In this document: piece by piece, positions 43,227 to 52,513 of the stretch | Numbering within the stretch: position 1 is the first letter of the stretch | How the letters are laid out: every line of letters starts with the position of its first letter | Source: an uncultured Lachnospiraceae bacterium | GTDB lineage: Bacteria > Bacillota > Clostridia > Lachnospirales > Lachnospiraceae | Reading direction: 5' to 3' | Assembly: GCA_905234245.1 (NCBI GenBank) | Contig: CAJOGN010000029.1 | Span: forward strand, 1 to 64,000 | DNA length: 64,000 bases | The notes under the pieces: model-generated | What the model was told of the DNA's origin: nothing | The model's input: only the letters and a program-made list of their open reading frames with translations | Database searches by the model: none | Made by a program: the position numbers and the translations under genes

Positions 43227-44918
43227 GTGAAAGAGATTAGTTCAATTAACGTTTCACAATTTGCTAACGCATTTCTTGCAGGCGCAAATAATCTTGAATC
43301 TAAGAAGGAATGGATTAATGAACTCAACGTATTTCCTGTTCCAGACGGCGATACAGGAACTAATATGTGCATGACAATTATGTCTGCTGCTAAGGCAGTA
43401 AGTGAGTTAGAAGACCCAACAATGAAGACATTAGCTAAGGCTATATCATCAGGTTCTCTTCGTGGAGCCCGTGGTAACTCAGGTGTTATTTTATCACAGT
43501 TATTCAGAGGCTTTAGCAAGGTTATTGGTAAATACGATGCAATAGATGTTGATATTCTGTGTGAGGCTATGCAGAAATCTGTTGAGACAGCATATAAGGC
43601 AGTAATGAAGCCGAAGGAAGGTACAATTCTTACTGTTGCCAGAGGAGCTGCTGATAAGGCCCTTGAGATGGTTGAAGTTACTGATGACCTTAATTATTTT
43701 ATAGATGAAGTTATAAAAGAGGCTGAGATAGTACTTGCCAAGACACCTGACATGCTTCCTGTGCTTAAACAGGCTGGAGTTGTTGATTCAGGCGGACAGG
43801 GACTTGTATGTGTACTTCAAGGCGGATATGATTATCTTCTTGGTAAGGATGTTAAGCTTACAATTGGCGACGACGATGAGAAGAAGAAGGAAGTAAGTAA
43901 CGAGGTTCAATATACATATCATGCTGATTTCGTGATTAACTTAAGCAAGTCATTCTCTAATAAGAATGAACAGGAATTAAGAGCATTCATGGAGTCTATG
44001 GGTGGTCGTGTTAGAATTAACTGGGAAGGCAATGAAATCTCAGTTAGTATCAGAACTGATTTGCTTGGTGAAGTAATTAATAAAGCCTTAGAGCTTGGTG
44101 TACTTACTAATATTGATATTAAGAATATTCAAAGCGAGTATGAGAAGACTCTCAGAAGTGAGTCTAGTAAGAAGGCAGCATCTGAGATTGCAGAAGCTAC
44201 AACCTCTAATACTGATAATAAGTCTAAGGAAGATATCAATGCTCCTAAGGAGCCGCCAAAGGAAATGGGATTCGTATCTGTTTCTATTGGAGAAGGAATG
44301 AATTCAATATTTACTGAGCTTGGCTGTGATTATATTATTGAAGGTGGTCAGACAATGAACCCTTCAACTGATGATGTGTTGTCTGCTATTGACAATGTTA
44401 ACGCCAAGAATGTATTTGTTCTTCCTAACAACAAGAATATTATATTAGCTGCTAATCAGGCTGCTAGTCTATGTGATGATAAGAACGTTATTGTTCTTCC
44501 TACGAAGACAATACCACAGGGAATTACAGCTATTATTAACTTTATTCCAGATCAGTCTGTTGAAGAGAATCAGTCTCGCATGGAAGAAGAGATTAAGAAT
44601 GTTAAGACAGGTCAGGTAACATACGCCGTTAGGGATACAGTAATTGATGATAAAGAAATCTCTGAAGGAGATTACATGGGTATTGGAGACGCTGGTATCC
44701 TTGCTGTTGATAAGGATATGAACAAAGTGTTCCTTGATATGATTAGAGAAATGGTTGATGACTCTACAGCAATTGTTACTATATATTATGGTGACGAAGT
44801 TAAAGAGAAGGATGCTGTTGCACTTGGAAAGCAGGTGGAAGAAGATTTTGATTCACTTGAAGTAGAGGTGCAAGCTGGCGGACAACCTGTATACTATTAT
44901 GTTGCATCGGTAGAGTAA
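43227..44918 (+). CDS. DAK2/DegV-partner kinase family protein (YloV/FakA-like)
   Basis: A 563-residue protein starting at GTG after AAGGAGGG. The N-terminal DAK2 domain (about 1-200) has NVFPVPDGDTGTNMCMTI and GARGNSGVILSQLFRGF, the ATP-binding loops. A middle domain with a Ser/Asn/Asp-rich linker leads to the C-terminal DAK1-like/FakA region with GGQTMNPSTDDVL and VLPNNKNIILAANQAA. In Gram-positives FakA phosphorylates fatty acids delivered by DegV-like FakB. FakB is not in the window. recG follows after an inverted-repeat element. Confidence 0.85.
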   Translation: MKEISSINVSQFANAFLAGANNLESKKEWINELNVFPVPDGDTGTNMCMTIMSAAKAVSELEDPTMKTLAKAISSGSLRGARGNSGVILSQLFRGFSKVIGKYDAIDVDILCEAMQKSVETAYKAVMKPKEGTILTVARGAADKALEMVEVTDDLNYFIDEVIKEAEIVLAKTPDMLPVLKQAGVVDSGGQGLVCVLQGGYDYLLGKDVKLTIGDDDEKKKEVSNEVQYTYHADFVINLSKSFSNKNEQELRAFMESMGGRVRINWEGNEISVSIRTDLLGEVINKALELGVLTNIDIKNIQSEYEKTLRSESSKKAASEIAEATTSNTDNKSKEDINAPKEPPKEMGFVSVSIGEGMNSIFTELGCDYIIEGGQTMNPSTDDVLSAIDNVNAKNVFVLPNNKNIILAANQAASLCDDKNVIVLPTKTIPQGITAIINFIPDQSVEENQSRMEEEIKNVKTGQVTYAVRDTVIDDKEISEGDYMGIGDAGILAVDKDMNKVFLDMIREMVDDSTAIVTIYYGDEVKEKDAVALGKQVEEDFDSLEVEVQAGGQPVYYYVASVE

Positions 44919-44928
44919 TACTATATAT

Positions 44929-45160
44929 AGCATTTGGGTTTTTCAATACATTTATACTTAGATTCCCTACGCTAAGAATATGTAAGTAATTGATGTGTGG
45001 TATATTGTAATATTATGACGCAAACCTGTGCTCAATCCGTCATCCAGACGGCTCGCACATATTCCCGACATCCTTGTCGGGAATTTTGCTCTTATATCAA
45101 TTACTAACATATTCTAACGCTTGCGAAATGCGTATAAATGCATTGTTAATCCCAAATGCT
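44929..45160. mobile_element. 232-bp inverted-repeat element (MITE-like) between yloV-like and recG
   Basis: Left arm 44929-44994 and the complement of right arm 45096-45160 align over 65 bases with roughly four-fifths identity: AGCATTTGGG, CATTTATAC and AGAATATG..AGTAATTGAT are shared. Inside is a compound hairpin (CCGTC/GACGG, 45037-45051) and a terminator-like stem ATTCCCGACA/TGTCGGGAAT (45061-45084) with TTTT. It has no coding capacity. Related sequence follows the rnfB terminator. Confidence 0.65.
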
Positions 45161-45197
45161 TTAGTATATTAATACAGTTATAACTTAAGGAAATAAT

Positions 45198-47222
45198 ATG
45201 TATATTAATGAATCAGTAACATCAATTAAAGGAATAGGAGACAGTAAGGCGAAGAGCCTTAATAAATTAGGAGTATACACCGTAGGTGATATACTCCTTC
45301 GTTTTCCTAGGACATATTATATGTATCAGCCTCCTGTAGGTGAGAATGATATAAAGAACCATATTGGCGAGAAGATTGCCCTTCAACTTGAGCTTCGTGC
45401 TAATGCCATGCTGAAGAAGACAAGGCGATTAGATATTGTAATTGCCAAGGGCTTTACGCCGAATCTGCCTGTAGAACTAATATGGTTTAGAACTCCATAC
45501 ATTAGGAATAAGTTATATACATTTACCCCTACTATATTCTATGGAAGAATTATAGAAGAGGGCGGAACTCTTAAGATGGAACAGCCTGAAGTCTATCAAC
45601 CTAAGGAATATGAGAACCTGTGTAAGAAGCCATATCCTATTTATTCTCTTACTAAGGGAGTATCTAATAAGCTTATTATTAATACGGTTGAAGAAGCCCT
45701 AAGAAATGTGTCTTTAGAAGAGCATTTGCCAGAGGAAGTATTAGCAAATAATGAATTAATGGGATATAACGAGGCAATTAGTAGTATCCATAGGCCTGAT
45801 TCTCTTGATGATTATTATAATGCCAGGAAGCGACTAGCATACGACGAGATATTTAGCTTTATGCTATCTGTTGAATATAATAACCTGAATGAAGTCAAGG
45901 TGTCTAATACTTATAGTATTGCATCTACAGAAGAGATGGATAATGTAATAAGCAGTCTGCCATATGAGCTAACTAATGGTCAAAGGAATGCTTTAGATGA
46001 TATTATTAGTGACTTTAAATCGCCTTATATTACATCAAGACTTATACAGGGTGATGTGGGATGTGGTAAGACAATTGTAGCCTTTCTTGCAATGTTAACA
46101 ATGGTTAGTAATGGGTATCAGGCGGCTATTATGGCACCTACTGAGGTGCTTGCAAGACAGCATTTTGACACATTTAATTCATTGTTAGAGGAATATAACT
46201 TAAATTATAATGTGGTTTGCCTTACAGGCTCAACTAAGGTTAAGGAAAGGCGTGAGATTAATGAATTAATTGCAACAGATAATAAGCTCTTTATTGTGGG
46301 AACCCATGCTTTAATCGAAGATAAGGTAGAATATAACAATATTGGTCTGGTCATCACTGATGAGCAGCATAGATTTGGTGTCAAGCAAAGGGAGGCATTC
46401 TCTAATAAGGGTTATAATCCATTTTCCATAGTAATGTCAGCAACGCCAATTCCTAGGACCTTGTCTATGATCATGTATATGGGCATGAATATATCTAATA
46501 TTAAGGATGTGCCTAAGACTAAGCTGCCGATTAAGAATTGTGTAATTAAGGAAAATATGCGCCCTAACGCATATAAGCATATATTATCAGAGATTAAGAA
46601 GAACCATCAGGCTTATATTATCTGTCCTCTTGTGGAAGCAAAGGAGATTACTGAAGCTGAGAATGTAACTGATTATAAGGAAAAGCTTGAATCGGTTATG
46701 CCTAATAATATAAAAATTGGTATCCTTCATGGTAAGATGAAGTCAGATGATAAGAATGATATTATGAATAGCTTTATTAAGGGTGAGCTTGATATTCTAG
46801 TATCTACAACGGTTGTAGAGGTTGGTGTTAATAATCCTAATGCTACAACAATTATGATTGAGAATGCTAACAGGTTCGGTTTAGCACAGCTTCACCAGCT
46901 TCGTGGTCGTGTGGGAAGAGGCGCATATCAAAGCTACTGTATATTCATGGATTCTTCTGAAGGTGAAGAGGTTAATAAGCGCTTAGAGATTATGAATACA
47001 AGTAATGATGGCTTCTTTATAGCTAATGAAGACTTAAAGCTTCGTGGCCCTGGTGATATTATGGGAATTCGCCAATCTGGTGATATGAACTTTAGAATTG
47101 CAGATATCTACAACGATGCCGAACTCTTTATGAAGGCAAGAGATGATATTGAAGCTTTGATTGATGAAGGCTATAGCTTTGAGGTGCTGGGACTAAATAA
47201 TTCAACTGGCAATGTGTTGTGA
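45198..47222 (+). CDS. recG: ATP-dependent DNA helicase RecG
   Basis: A 674-residue helicase. The N-terminal wedge/OB domain begins SVTSIKGIGDSKAKSLNKLG. Superfamily 2 motifs follow: Walker A QGDVGCGKTIVAFLA (about residues 288-302), GTHALIED, DEQHRFGVKQR (motif II DEQH), MSATPIPRTL, TTVVEVGVNNPNA and LHQLRGRVGRG. It remodels replication forks and Holliday junctions. It usually follows the yloU-yloV pair in Firmicutes. Confidence 0.97.
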   Translation: MYINESVTSIKGIGDSKAKSLNKLGVYTVGDILLRFPRTYYMYQPPVGENDIKNHIGEKIALQLELRANAMLKKTRRLDIVIAKGFTPNLPVELIWFRTPYIRNKLYTFTPTIFYGRIIEEGGTLKMEQPEVYQPKEYENLCKKPYPIYSLTKGVSNKLIINTVEEALRNVSLEEHLPEEVLANNELMGYNEAISSIHRPDSLDDYYNARKRLAYDEIFSFMLSVEYNNLNEVKVSNTYSIASTEEMDNVISSLPYELTNGQRNALDDIISDFKSPYITSRLIQGDVGCGKTIVAFLAMLTMVSNGYQAAIMAPTEVLARQHFDTFNSLLEEYNLNYNVVCLTGSTKVKERREINELIATDNKLFIVGTHALIEDKVEYNNIGLVITDEQHRFGVKQREAFSNKGYNPFSIVMSATPIPRTLSMIMYMGMNISNIKDVPKTKLPIKNCVIKENMRPNAYKHILSEIKKNHQAYIICPLVEAKEITEAENVTDYKEKLESVMPNNIKIGILHGKMKSDDKNDIMNSFIKGELDILVSTTVVEVGVNNPNATTIMIENANRFGLAQLHQLRGRVGRGAYQSYCIFMDSSEGEEVNKRLEIMNTSNDGFFIANEDLKLRGPGDIMGIRQSGDMNFRIADIYNDAELFMKARDDIEALIDEGYSFEVLGLNNSTGNVL

Positions 47223-47228
47223 TATAAA

Positions 47229-47260
47229 AAGGACTATGGGACAAAAGTTACATAGTCCTT
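47229..47260. terminator. Bidirectional terminator between recG and rqcH
   Basis: AAGGACTATG (47229-47238) and CATAGTCCTT (47251-47260) form a perfect 10-bp stem flanked by A's on the left and T's on the right. It overlaps the rqcH stop codon. Confidence 0.85.
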
Positions 47261-48989
47261 ATTTTGCTATTTGAACACCATCTAAGCTGGGTGTGGCAAC
47301 CATAGAATAATTAGTATAGTATATAACGTAGCCAGGCACAGCACCGCTTGGCTTTTTTACTTCTTTCTTCTGGACATAATCTATCTCCACCTTATTAGAT
47401 TCTCTGGCAGAAGAGTAGTAGGCTGCAACATTAGCAGCTATTTCGAATATATGATCTGGCAATTCTTCATTGTCCTTTACCTTCACAATTACATGTGAGC
47501 CATGGATTTTCTTAGAGTGGAACCACCAGTCATTACCTTTGGCGATATTGAATGTTAATTCATCATTCTGCAGGTTGTTCTTACCAACGTAAATGTGATA
47601 TCCATCCTCTGTAACGAAGTGAAGAGGCTTTGATTTTGCCTGCTTTTTCTTGCCCTTATTGCTTTTCTTAATGTAACCATATTGAATAAGCTCGTCCTTT
47701 ACGCCCTTAAGGTCGGCTTCATTCTCACATAGCATTATTGACGCATCAATTGCTTTTAGATGTTCAAGCGACGCCTCTGTTTGCTCAATCTGAGGAATCA
47801 GGGCATCCTTGGTTCTCTTGTATTTATTGTATTTATTATAGAATTTCTTGGCGTTTTCAATGCCTGTAAGCTCCTTATCTAAACGAATTGTTACATCCTC
47901 GTTAGTATAGTAATTGTTAACAGTAATTTCCTTCTCGCCACTAGGAAGATTCTGCCCATAAGTCATAAGAAGCTCACCATATAGCTTGAATTTATCCATA
48001 TTATTAGTATCATCTAGCTGTTTCTTTTGAATATCAAGCTTCTTGGCGGCTCTTTCTATGTGAATCTGTACGATTTTACGAATGTCACTTGAACGTTGCC
48101 TGATATTAGTAATTCGATTGCGCTCGCTATAATATGATTCAAGCAAACTAGACATATTATCAAATTCTACTATATCATCAAAGCTTTTTAAGATTACAGG
48201 AGCAAAATCTTTAGGAATACCATTTTCTAGTATGATATTAGGATTATATCTGTTGCATGATATATCACTTATATACTCCTCAAAGCGTACATATAATGAA
48301 TCTTTCATTTCTGAGCTTAAAGCATCAGTAGAATAATCTGCATCAATATTAGCATTATCAGCTATTCCAATAGCAATAAACGGGCTAATCCCAGTAAATG
48401 ATTTATATATAGCCTTAGATACAGTAGTAGGCTTACTTAGAATCTCCATAAATTCGCTTTTGGTAACAGATAGAGGGCTTATTTTGTTCTCCTGCTTAGG
48501 GATAAAGTATTCCTTGCCTGGTAATACTTCTCTTACGGAACTGATTGCATAGGAAATGTGCTTTATACTATCTATTATCACATTTTCACTGTTAGTAAAT
48601 ATAATATTAGAGTGCTTGCCCATGATTTCTATATACAAATACTTAGTAGATAAATCCTTAAGCTCGTCAAGATGTTCAATCTCAATCTTAATCACACGCT
48701 CGAAATCAATCTGAGATATAGACTTAATGGTTCCGTTATTAAGATATTTCCTAAGAACCATACAGAAATTAGGAGCGCTAAGAGGGCTTTCCTTCTTAGT
48801 GTTGGTTAGGTATATTAGGGGAAGAGAGGCATTCGAAGATATAAGAAGTCTGTTGGTCTTACCATTGCCTTTTATAGTTAGTAATAATTCTTCATTTTCA
48901 GGTTGCGCAATCTTGTTGATTTTACAGCCTGATAACTCATTATTAAGTTCATAAGCTAGTTCATGTATAGTAGAGCCGTCAAATGACAT
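47259..48989 (-). CDS. rqcH: NFACT family ribosome quality-control protein RqcH
   Basis: A 576-residue protein. The NFACT-N domain starts MSFDGSTIHELAYELNNEL with GCKINKIAQPENEELLLTIKG. Coiled-coil (about 260-430) and the NFACT-R domain with DGYHIYVGKNNLQNDELTF and DWWFHSKKIHGSHVIVK follow. RqcH binds stalled 50S subunits and adds alanine tails. It was earlier called a fibronectin-binding protein. It is on the opposite strand to recG and yicC, with its own promoter. Confidence 0.93.
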   Translation of the reverse strand: MSFDGSTIHELAYELNNELSGCKINKIAQPENEELLLTIKGNGKTNRLLISSNASLPLIYLTNTKKESPLSAPNFCMVLRKYLNNGTIKSISQIDFERVIKIEIEHLDELKDLSTKYLYIEIMGKHSNIIFTNSENVIIDSIKHISYAISSVREVLPGKEYFIPKQENKISPLSVTKSEFMEILSKPTTVSKAIYKSFTGISPFIAIGIADNANIDADYSTDALSSEMKDSLYVRFEEYISDISCNRYNPNIILENGIPKDFAPVILKSFDDIVEFDNMSSLLESYYSERNRITNIRQRSSDIRKIVQIHIERAAKKLDIQKKQLDDTNNMDKFKLYGELLMTYGQNLPSGEKEITVNNYYTNEDVTIRLDKELTGIENAKKFYNKYNKYKRTKDALIPQIEQTEASLEHLKAIDASIMLCENEADLKGVKDELIQYGYIKKSNKGKKKQAKSKPLHFVTEDGYHIYVGKNNLQNDELTFNIAKGNDWWFHSKKIHGSHVIVKVKDNEELPDHIFEIAANVAAYYSSARESNKVEIDYVQKKEVKKPSGAVPGYVIYYTNYSMVATPSLDGVQIAK

Positions 48990-49022
48990 AATTTATTCTC
49001 ACTTTCCATATATTTCTTACAA

Positions 49023-49051
49023 ATTATAGTTTAATTTATGCCTTTTTACAA
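49023..49051 (-). promoter_or_regulatory. Promoter of rqcH
   Basis: On the minus strand TTGTAA (49046-49051) and TATAAT (49023-49028) are separated by 17 bases, 34 bases before the ATG. Confidence 0.6.
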
Positions 49052-49121
49052 TTATTGAATTATTTGTATTAGTTTTTGCCAATAATTAACCCAACTAATT
49101 GTTGATTTTTCGCTAAATTAT

Positions 49122-49150
49122 TTGACGATATAAGGTAAAACATCTATAAT
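49122..49150 (+). promoter_or_regulatory. Promoter of the yicC-gmk-rpoZ operon
   Basis: TTGACG (49122-49127), a 17-base spacer and TATAAT (49145-49150): close to the sigma-70/SigA consensus. The start codon is 59 bases downstream. Confidence 0.8.
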
Positions 49151-49208
49151 ATAGTTATTGTGTATGTTTATGCCTATCAGTAGGTAGATTAGTTTATTGG
49201 AGATAATT

Positions 49209-50087
49209 ATGATAAGAAGCATGACCGGCTTTGGGCATGGAGAATGTTCGCGAGATAATAAGAAAATAATAATAGAGATTAAAGCAGTTAATCATAGATA
49301 TTTAGACCTTAATATCAAGACACCAAGGGGCTTTGCTCAGTTTGAAGGAATTATTAGAAGACAGCTTACTGACAGGCTTGATAGAGGTAAGCTTGATGTA
49401 TATGTTGGCTTTGAAGAAGATGCTGACAATCAATATGAGGTCGTATATAACGAGCATATTGCCAAGATGTATTATGACAGTATTAAGGAGATTGCTTCTG
49501 ATTTTGATATTGATGGTGCCATTAGCGCAGCTTCTCTATCTAGATACAACGAAGTATTAGAGCTTAAAGAGGTTGAGGAATCTAAGGAAGAGCTTGAAAG
49601 CATTCTAACTAAAGCCCTTAATGAAGCTATAGATGAATTTGTAACTAATAGAACTAATGAGGGCGCAAGGCTTAAGGAAGATTTGATTGCGAAGCTAGAC
49701 GATTTATCTAAGGATGTTGATTTTATTGAGAAGAAATCCCCTGAGATTATAGAAGAATATAAATCAAGGCTTCGTGAGAAGATAGAGGATTTGCTTGATA
49801 ATACAAGTGTTGATGAAAGTAGACTTGCAATGGAAGTTACATTATTCGCTGATAAGATATGCGTAGATGAGGAAATTGTAAGACTTAAAAGTCATATAAG
49901 AGAGATGAAGGATGCTCTAAACGGCGATGAAGCTGTTGGTCGTAAGCTTGACTTCCTATCTCAGGAGCTTAATCGTGAAGCAAATACAATCCTATCTAAA
50001 TCATCTAACGTGGAAATTGCCAATACAGGCATAGAAATGAAGACGCTCATAGAAAAGATAAGAGAGCAGATACAGAATATAGAGTAA
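49209..50087 (+). CDS. yicC: YicC family endoribonuclease
   Basis: A 292-residue protein. MIRSMTGFGHGECS is the family's N-terminal signature, EIKAVNHRYLDLNIKTPRGF follows, and GRKLDFLSQELNREANTILSKS is the C-terminal DUF1732 block. YicC proteins are recently characterised RNases in E. coli and Bacillus. ATG 49209 follows GGAG; an in-frame TTG at 49197 is rejected. In Bacillus, yicC is followed by remA and gmk, but here a fold-back element stands in that place. Confidence 0.9.
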   Translation: MIRSMTGFGHGECSRDNKKIIIEIKAVNHRYLDLNIKTPRGFAQFEGIIRRQLTDRLDRGKLDVYVGFEEDADNQYEVVYNEHIAKMYYDSIKEIASDFDIDGAISAASLSRYNEVLELKEVEESKEELESILTKALNEAIDEFVTNRTNEGARLKEDLIAKLDDLSKDVDFIEKKSPEIIEEYKSRLREKIEDLLDNTSVDESRLAMEVTLFADKICVDEEIVRLKSHIREMKDALNGDEAVGRKLDFLSQELNREANTILSKSSNVEIANTGIEMKTLIEKIREQIQNIE

Positions 50088-50088
50088 A

Positions 50089-50159
50089 TTGAACCCTACA
50101 TATGAGAATTCCAGCGCGATTTTCTTTATGAGCGCGGAATTACTCATATGTAGGTTCAA
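50089..50159. repeat. Fold-back element copy D (hybrid core)
   Basis: Arms 50089-50106 (TTGAACCCTACATATGAG) and 50143-50159 are complementary with one bulge. They enclose AATTCC/GGAATT (50107-50112 and 50136-50141), a GCGC/GCGC stem and a loop that contains GATTTTCTTTATGA. It begins two bases after the yicC stop. The loop is the reverse complement of that in element E. Confidence 0.85.
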
Positions 50160-50193
50160 AGTAGTATACAGTTTGTATGGAAAGGAAATTTCA

Positions 50194-50832
50194 ATGGAGA
50201 ATGATAAAGGCTTAATCGTAGTATTATCCGGCTTTTCAGGTGCAGGCAAGGGCACTATTATGAAGCATTTACTACAATCACATCCAGGAGAATATCATTT
50301 ATCAATATCGGCAACTACCAGGAAGAAACGTCCCGGTGAAGAGGAAGGTCGTGAATATTTCTTCAAGAGTAAAGATGAATTTCAGAAGATGATAGATAAT
50401 AATGAGTTATTAGAATATGCATCATTTAACGACAAATCCTATGGAACACCAAAAAGCTATGTGGAAGAGCTTATTAAGGAAGGCAAGGATGTTCTACTTG
50501 AAATCGAGGTACAGGGTGCTCTTCAGGTGAAGGAGCAATATCCTGAAGCATTGCTTTTGTTCGTGACACCACCAAGTGCCAAGGTGTTAAAGGACAGATT
50601 AGTGGGCCGAGGTACTGAGGAACCAGATGTTATTGCTCAAAGAATGGCTATATCATCTAAGGAATCATTCCTTATGAATAAATATGATTATCTAATTATT
50701 AATGATGTGCTAGATGATAGTGTTAATAAGGTTCATAGCATTATTCAGTGTGAACATGCCAGAACAGTTAGAAATGGCGATTCCATTAAGAAGATGCAGG
50801 AAGAATTAAAAGAGTTTTCGAAAGGAGAATAA
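50194..50832 (+). CDS. gmk: Guanylate kinase
   Basis: A 212-residue P-loop kinase (GMP to GDP), normal length. LIVVLSGFSGAGKGTIMKHL carries the ATP loop, ATTRKKRPGEEEGREYFF binds GMP and LEIEVQGALQVKEQYP lies in the core. Start ATG 50194 follows AAAGGA; longer in-frame starts read through fold-back element D. rpoZ follows six bases later. Confidence 0.96.
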   Translation: MENDKGLIVVLSGFSGAGKGTIMKHLLQSHPGEYHLSISATTRKKRPGEEEGREYFFKSKDEFQKMIDNNELLEYASFNDKSYGTPKSYVEELIKEGKDVLLEIEVQGALQVKEQYPEALLLFVTPPSAKVLKDRLVGRGTEEPDVIAQRMAISSKESFLMNKYDYLIINDVLDDSVNKVHSIIQCEHARTVRNGDSIKKMQEELKEFSKGE

Positions 50833-50837
50833 AGTAA

Positions 50838-51182
50838 ATGATACATCCATCATATGTGGAATTAATGAAAAAGGTCAATGACCATGTAGTTGTAGGTGAG
50901 GAGCCAGTTGTAAATAGTAGATATAGCATTGTGTGCGCTACTGCTAAGAGAGCAAGAGAGATAATTGACGGTGCTGAGCCTATGAATATTAAGAATGCTG
51001 ACAAGAAGAAAGCATTATCCATTGCTGTTGAAGAATTATATAATGGCGACCTTAAGATTTTGTCAGAAGAAGAGGTTGAAGAGAAGACTCAGGCGCTAAA
51101 CCAGCTTAAAGAAGATCTCTCTAATGACAAGAATGCTTATGAGAAATATATTGCGTCTAACTCAGAGGACTATAGGGAATGA
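50838..51182 (+). CDS. rpoZ: RNA polymerase omega subunit
   Basis: A 114-residue protein. MIHPSYVELMKKV and NSRYSIVCATAKRAREI with KKALSIAVEELYNGDL are the omega core. The C-terminal 35 residues (acidic, EEVEEKTQALNQLKEDL) exceed the usual 65-90 residues. It stabilises beta-prime assembly. The stop overlaps the rimO start (ATGA). Confidence 0.9.
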   Translation: MIHPSYVELMKKVNDHVVVGEEPVVNSRYSIVCATAKRAREIIDGAEPMNIKNADKKKALSIAVEELYNGDLKILSEEEVEEKTQALNQLKEDLSNDKNAYEKYIASNSEDYRE

Positions 51183-52513
51183 ATGTATTCTTCGCATCCT
51201 TAGGTTGTGACAAGAATCTTGTAGATTCAGAAAAAATGTTAGGTCTGTTAGATGCTAACAATTATACAATCATTGATGATGAGAATGATGCAGATGCAAT
51301 AATTGTCAACACCTGTTCCTTTATCCATGATGCCATGGAGGAGAGCATTAATAGCATAATTGAATATGCTAAGCTTAAAGGATCTGGTAAGCTTAAGGCT
51401 CTTATTGTTACAGGATGCTTAGCGCAGCGCTTTAGCGAAGAGTTTGCCAAAGAGCTTCCTGAGGTTGACGTAGTCCTTGGGACTAATTCCTATGAGAGAA
51501 TTGTAGAAGAATTAGATAATGTCCTTAAGGGCAACAAGGGAAATGTTATATGTGATAGCTTAGATACACTTGTTAACCCTGAAAAAAGGCTATTGTCTAC
51601 AGGTGGTCACTTTGCATATCTTAAGATTGCAGAAGGATGTAATAAGCGTTGCACATATTGTATTATTCCATCATTACGTGGTAATTACAGGTCAGTTCCT
51701 ATTGAGAATGTAATTAGTGAAGCAACATCTTTAGTAGCTGGGGGCGTCAAAGAACTAATTCTTGTGGCACAAGAGACTACCCTTTATGGAATTGACATTT
51801 ACAAGAAGAAAGCACTTCCTGAATTGTTAGATAGATTGCAAAGTATTGATGGCTTAGAATGGATTAGATTACTATATTGCTATCCAGAAGAGATTGATGA
51901 TGAATTAATTGCTGCCATTAAGAGAAATAATAAGGTGTGTCATTATATTGATATGCCTATTCAACATTCATCTGATGCAATTCTTAACGCTATGGGAAGG
52001 AAGACTAATAAAGAAAGTCTTGAATATATTATAGATAAGCTTCGAAGGGAAATTCCTGATATTGTTCTTAGAACAACACTTATTACAGGTTTTCCTGGCG
52101 AGAGTGAAGATGATTTTGAGGATTTATTAGAATTCGTTAAAAAATCACAATTTGAACGTCTTGGAGTGTTTACCTATTCAAGAGAAGAAGGCACAGTTGC
52201 ATACGACCTGCCTAATCAGCTTGATGAAGATGTTAAGGAGTCAAGACGTGATAAAATAATGAATTTACAACAGGACATTTCCCTAAAAAACAATGAAATG
52301 CTAATTGGCAATGAATATGAGGTATTCATTGAAGGAATGCTTGTTGATGATAATGTATATGTTGGTAGAACTTATAGAGATGCACCTAATGTTGATGGTT
52401 TGTTCTTCTTAAGTTCTAGTGCCGAGCTTAATTCGGGAGATATTGTTAAAGGAATTGTTAAGTCAATTAACGAATACGATTTGATTGGAGAACACTTGTA
52501 TGAACTTTCCTAA
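51179..52513 (+). CDS. rimO: Ribosomal protein S12 methylthiotransferase RimO
   Basis: A 444-residue radical SAM protein. The N-terminal cysteines lie in SLGCDKNLVDSEKMLGLL, NTCSFIHDA and TGCLAQRF; the radical SAM triad is CNKRCTYCIIPSLRGNYRS (about residues 151-169). GCDKNLVD and the RGNYRS form identify RimO rather than MiaB. A TRAM domain ends the protein. It modifies Asp89 of S12. pgsA overlaps its end by 14 bases. Confidence 0.94.
   Translation: MNVFFASLGCDKNLVDSEKMLGLLDANNYTIIDDENDADAIIVNTCSFIHDAMEESINSIIEYAKLKGSGKLKALIVTGCLAQRFSEEFAKELPEVDVVLGTNSYERIVEELDNVLKGNKGNVICDSLDTLVNPEKRLLSTGGHFAYLKIAEGCNKRCTYCIIPSLRGNYRSVPIENVISEATSLVAGGVKELILVAQETTLYGIDIYKKKALPELLDRLQSIDGLEWIRLLYCYPEEIDDELIAAIKRNNKVCHYIDMPIQHSSDAILNAMGRKTNKESLEYIIDKLRREIPDIVLRTTLITGFPGESEDDFEDLLEFVKKSQFERLGVFTYSREEGTVAYDLPNQLDEDVKESRRDKIMNLQQDISLKNNEMLIGNEYEVFIEGMLVDDNVYVGRTYRDAPNVDGLFFLSSSAELNSGDIVKGIVKSINEYDLIGEHLYELS

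Noticed and set aside
44929-45160. Possible small RNA gene or riboswitch before recG
   Set aside because: The structure is dominated by imperfect inverted arms typical of a dispersed element, and a similar segment follows rnfB; no known RNA family is recognised. It is kept as a mobile-element-like repeat instead.
50089-50193. N-terminal extension of guanylate kinase from TTG 50089
   Set aside because: The extension translates fold-back element D, while ATG 50194 has an AAAGGA site and matches the family start.
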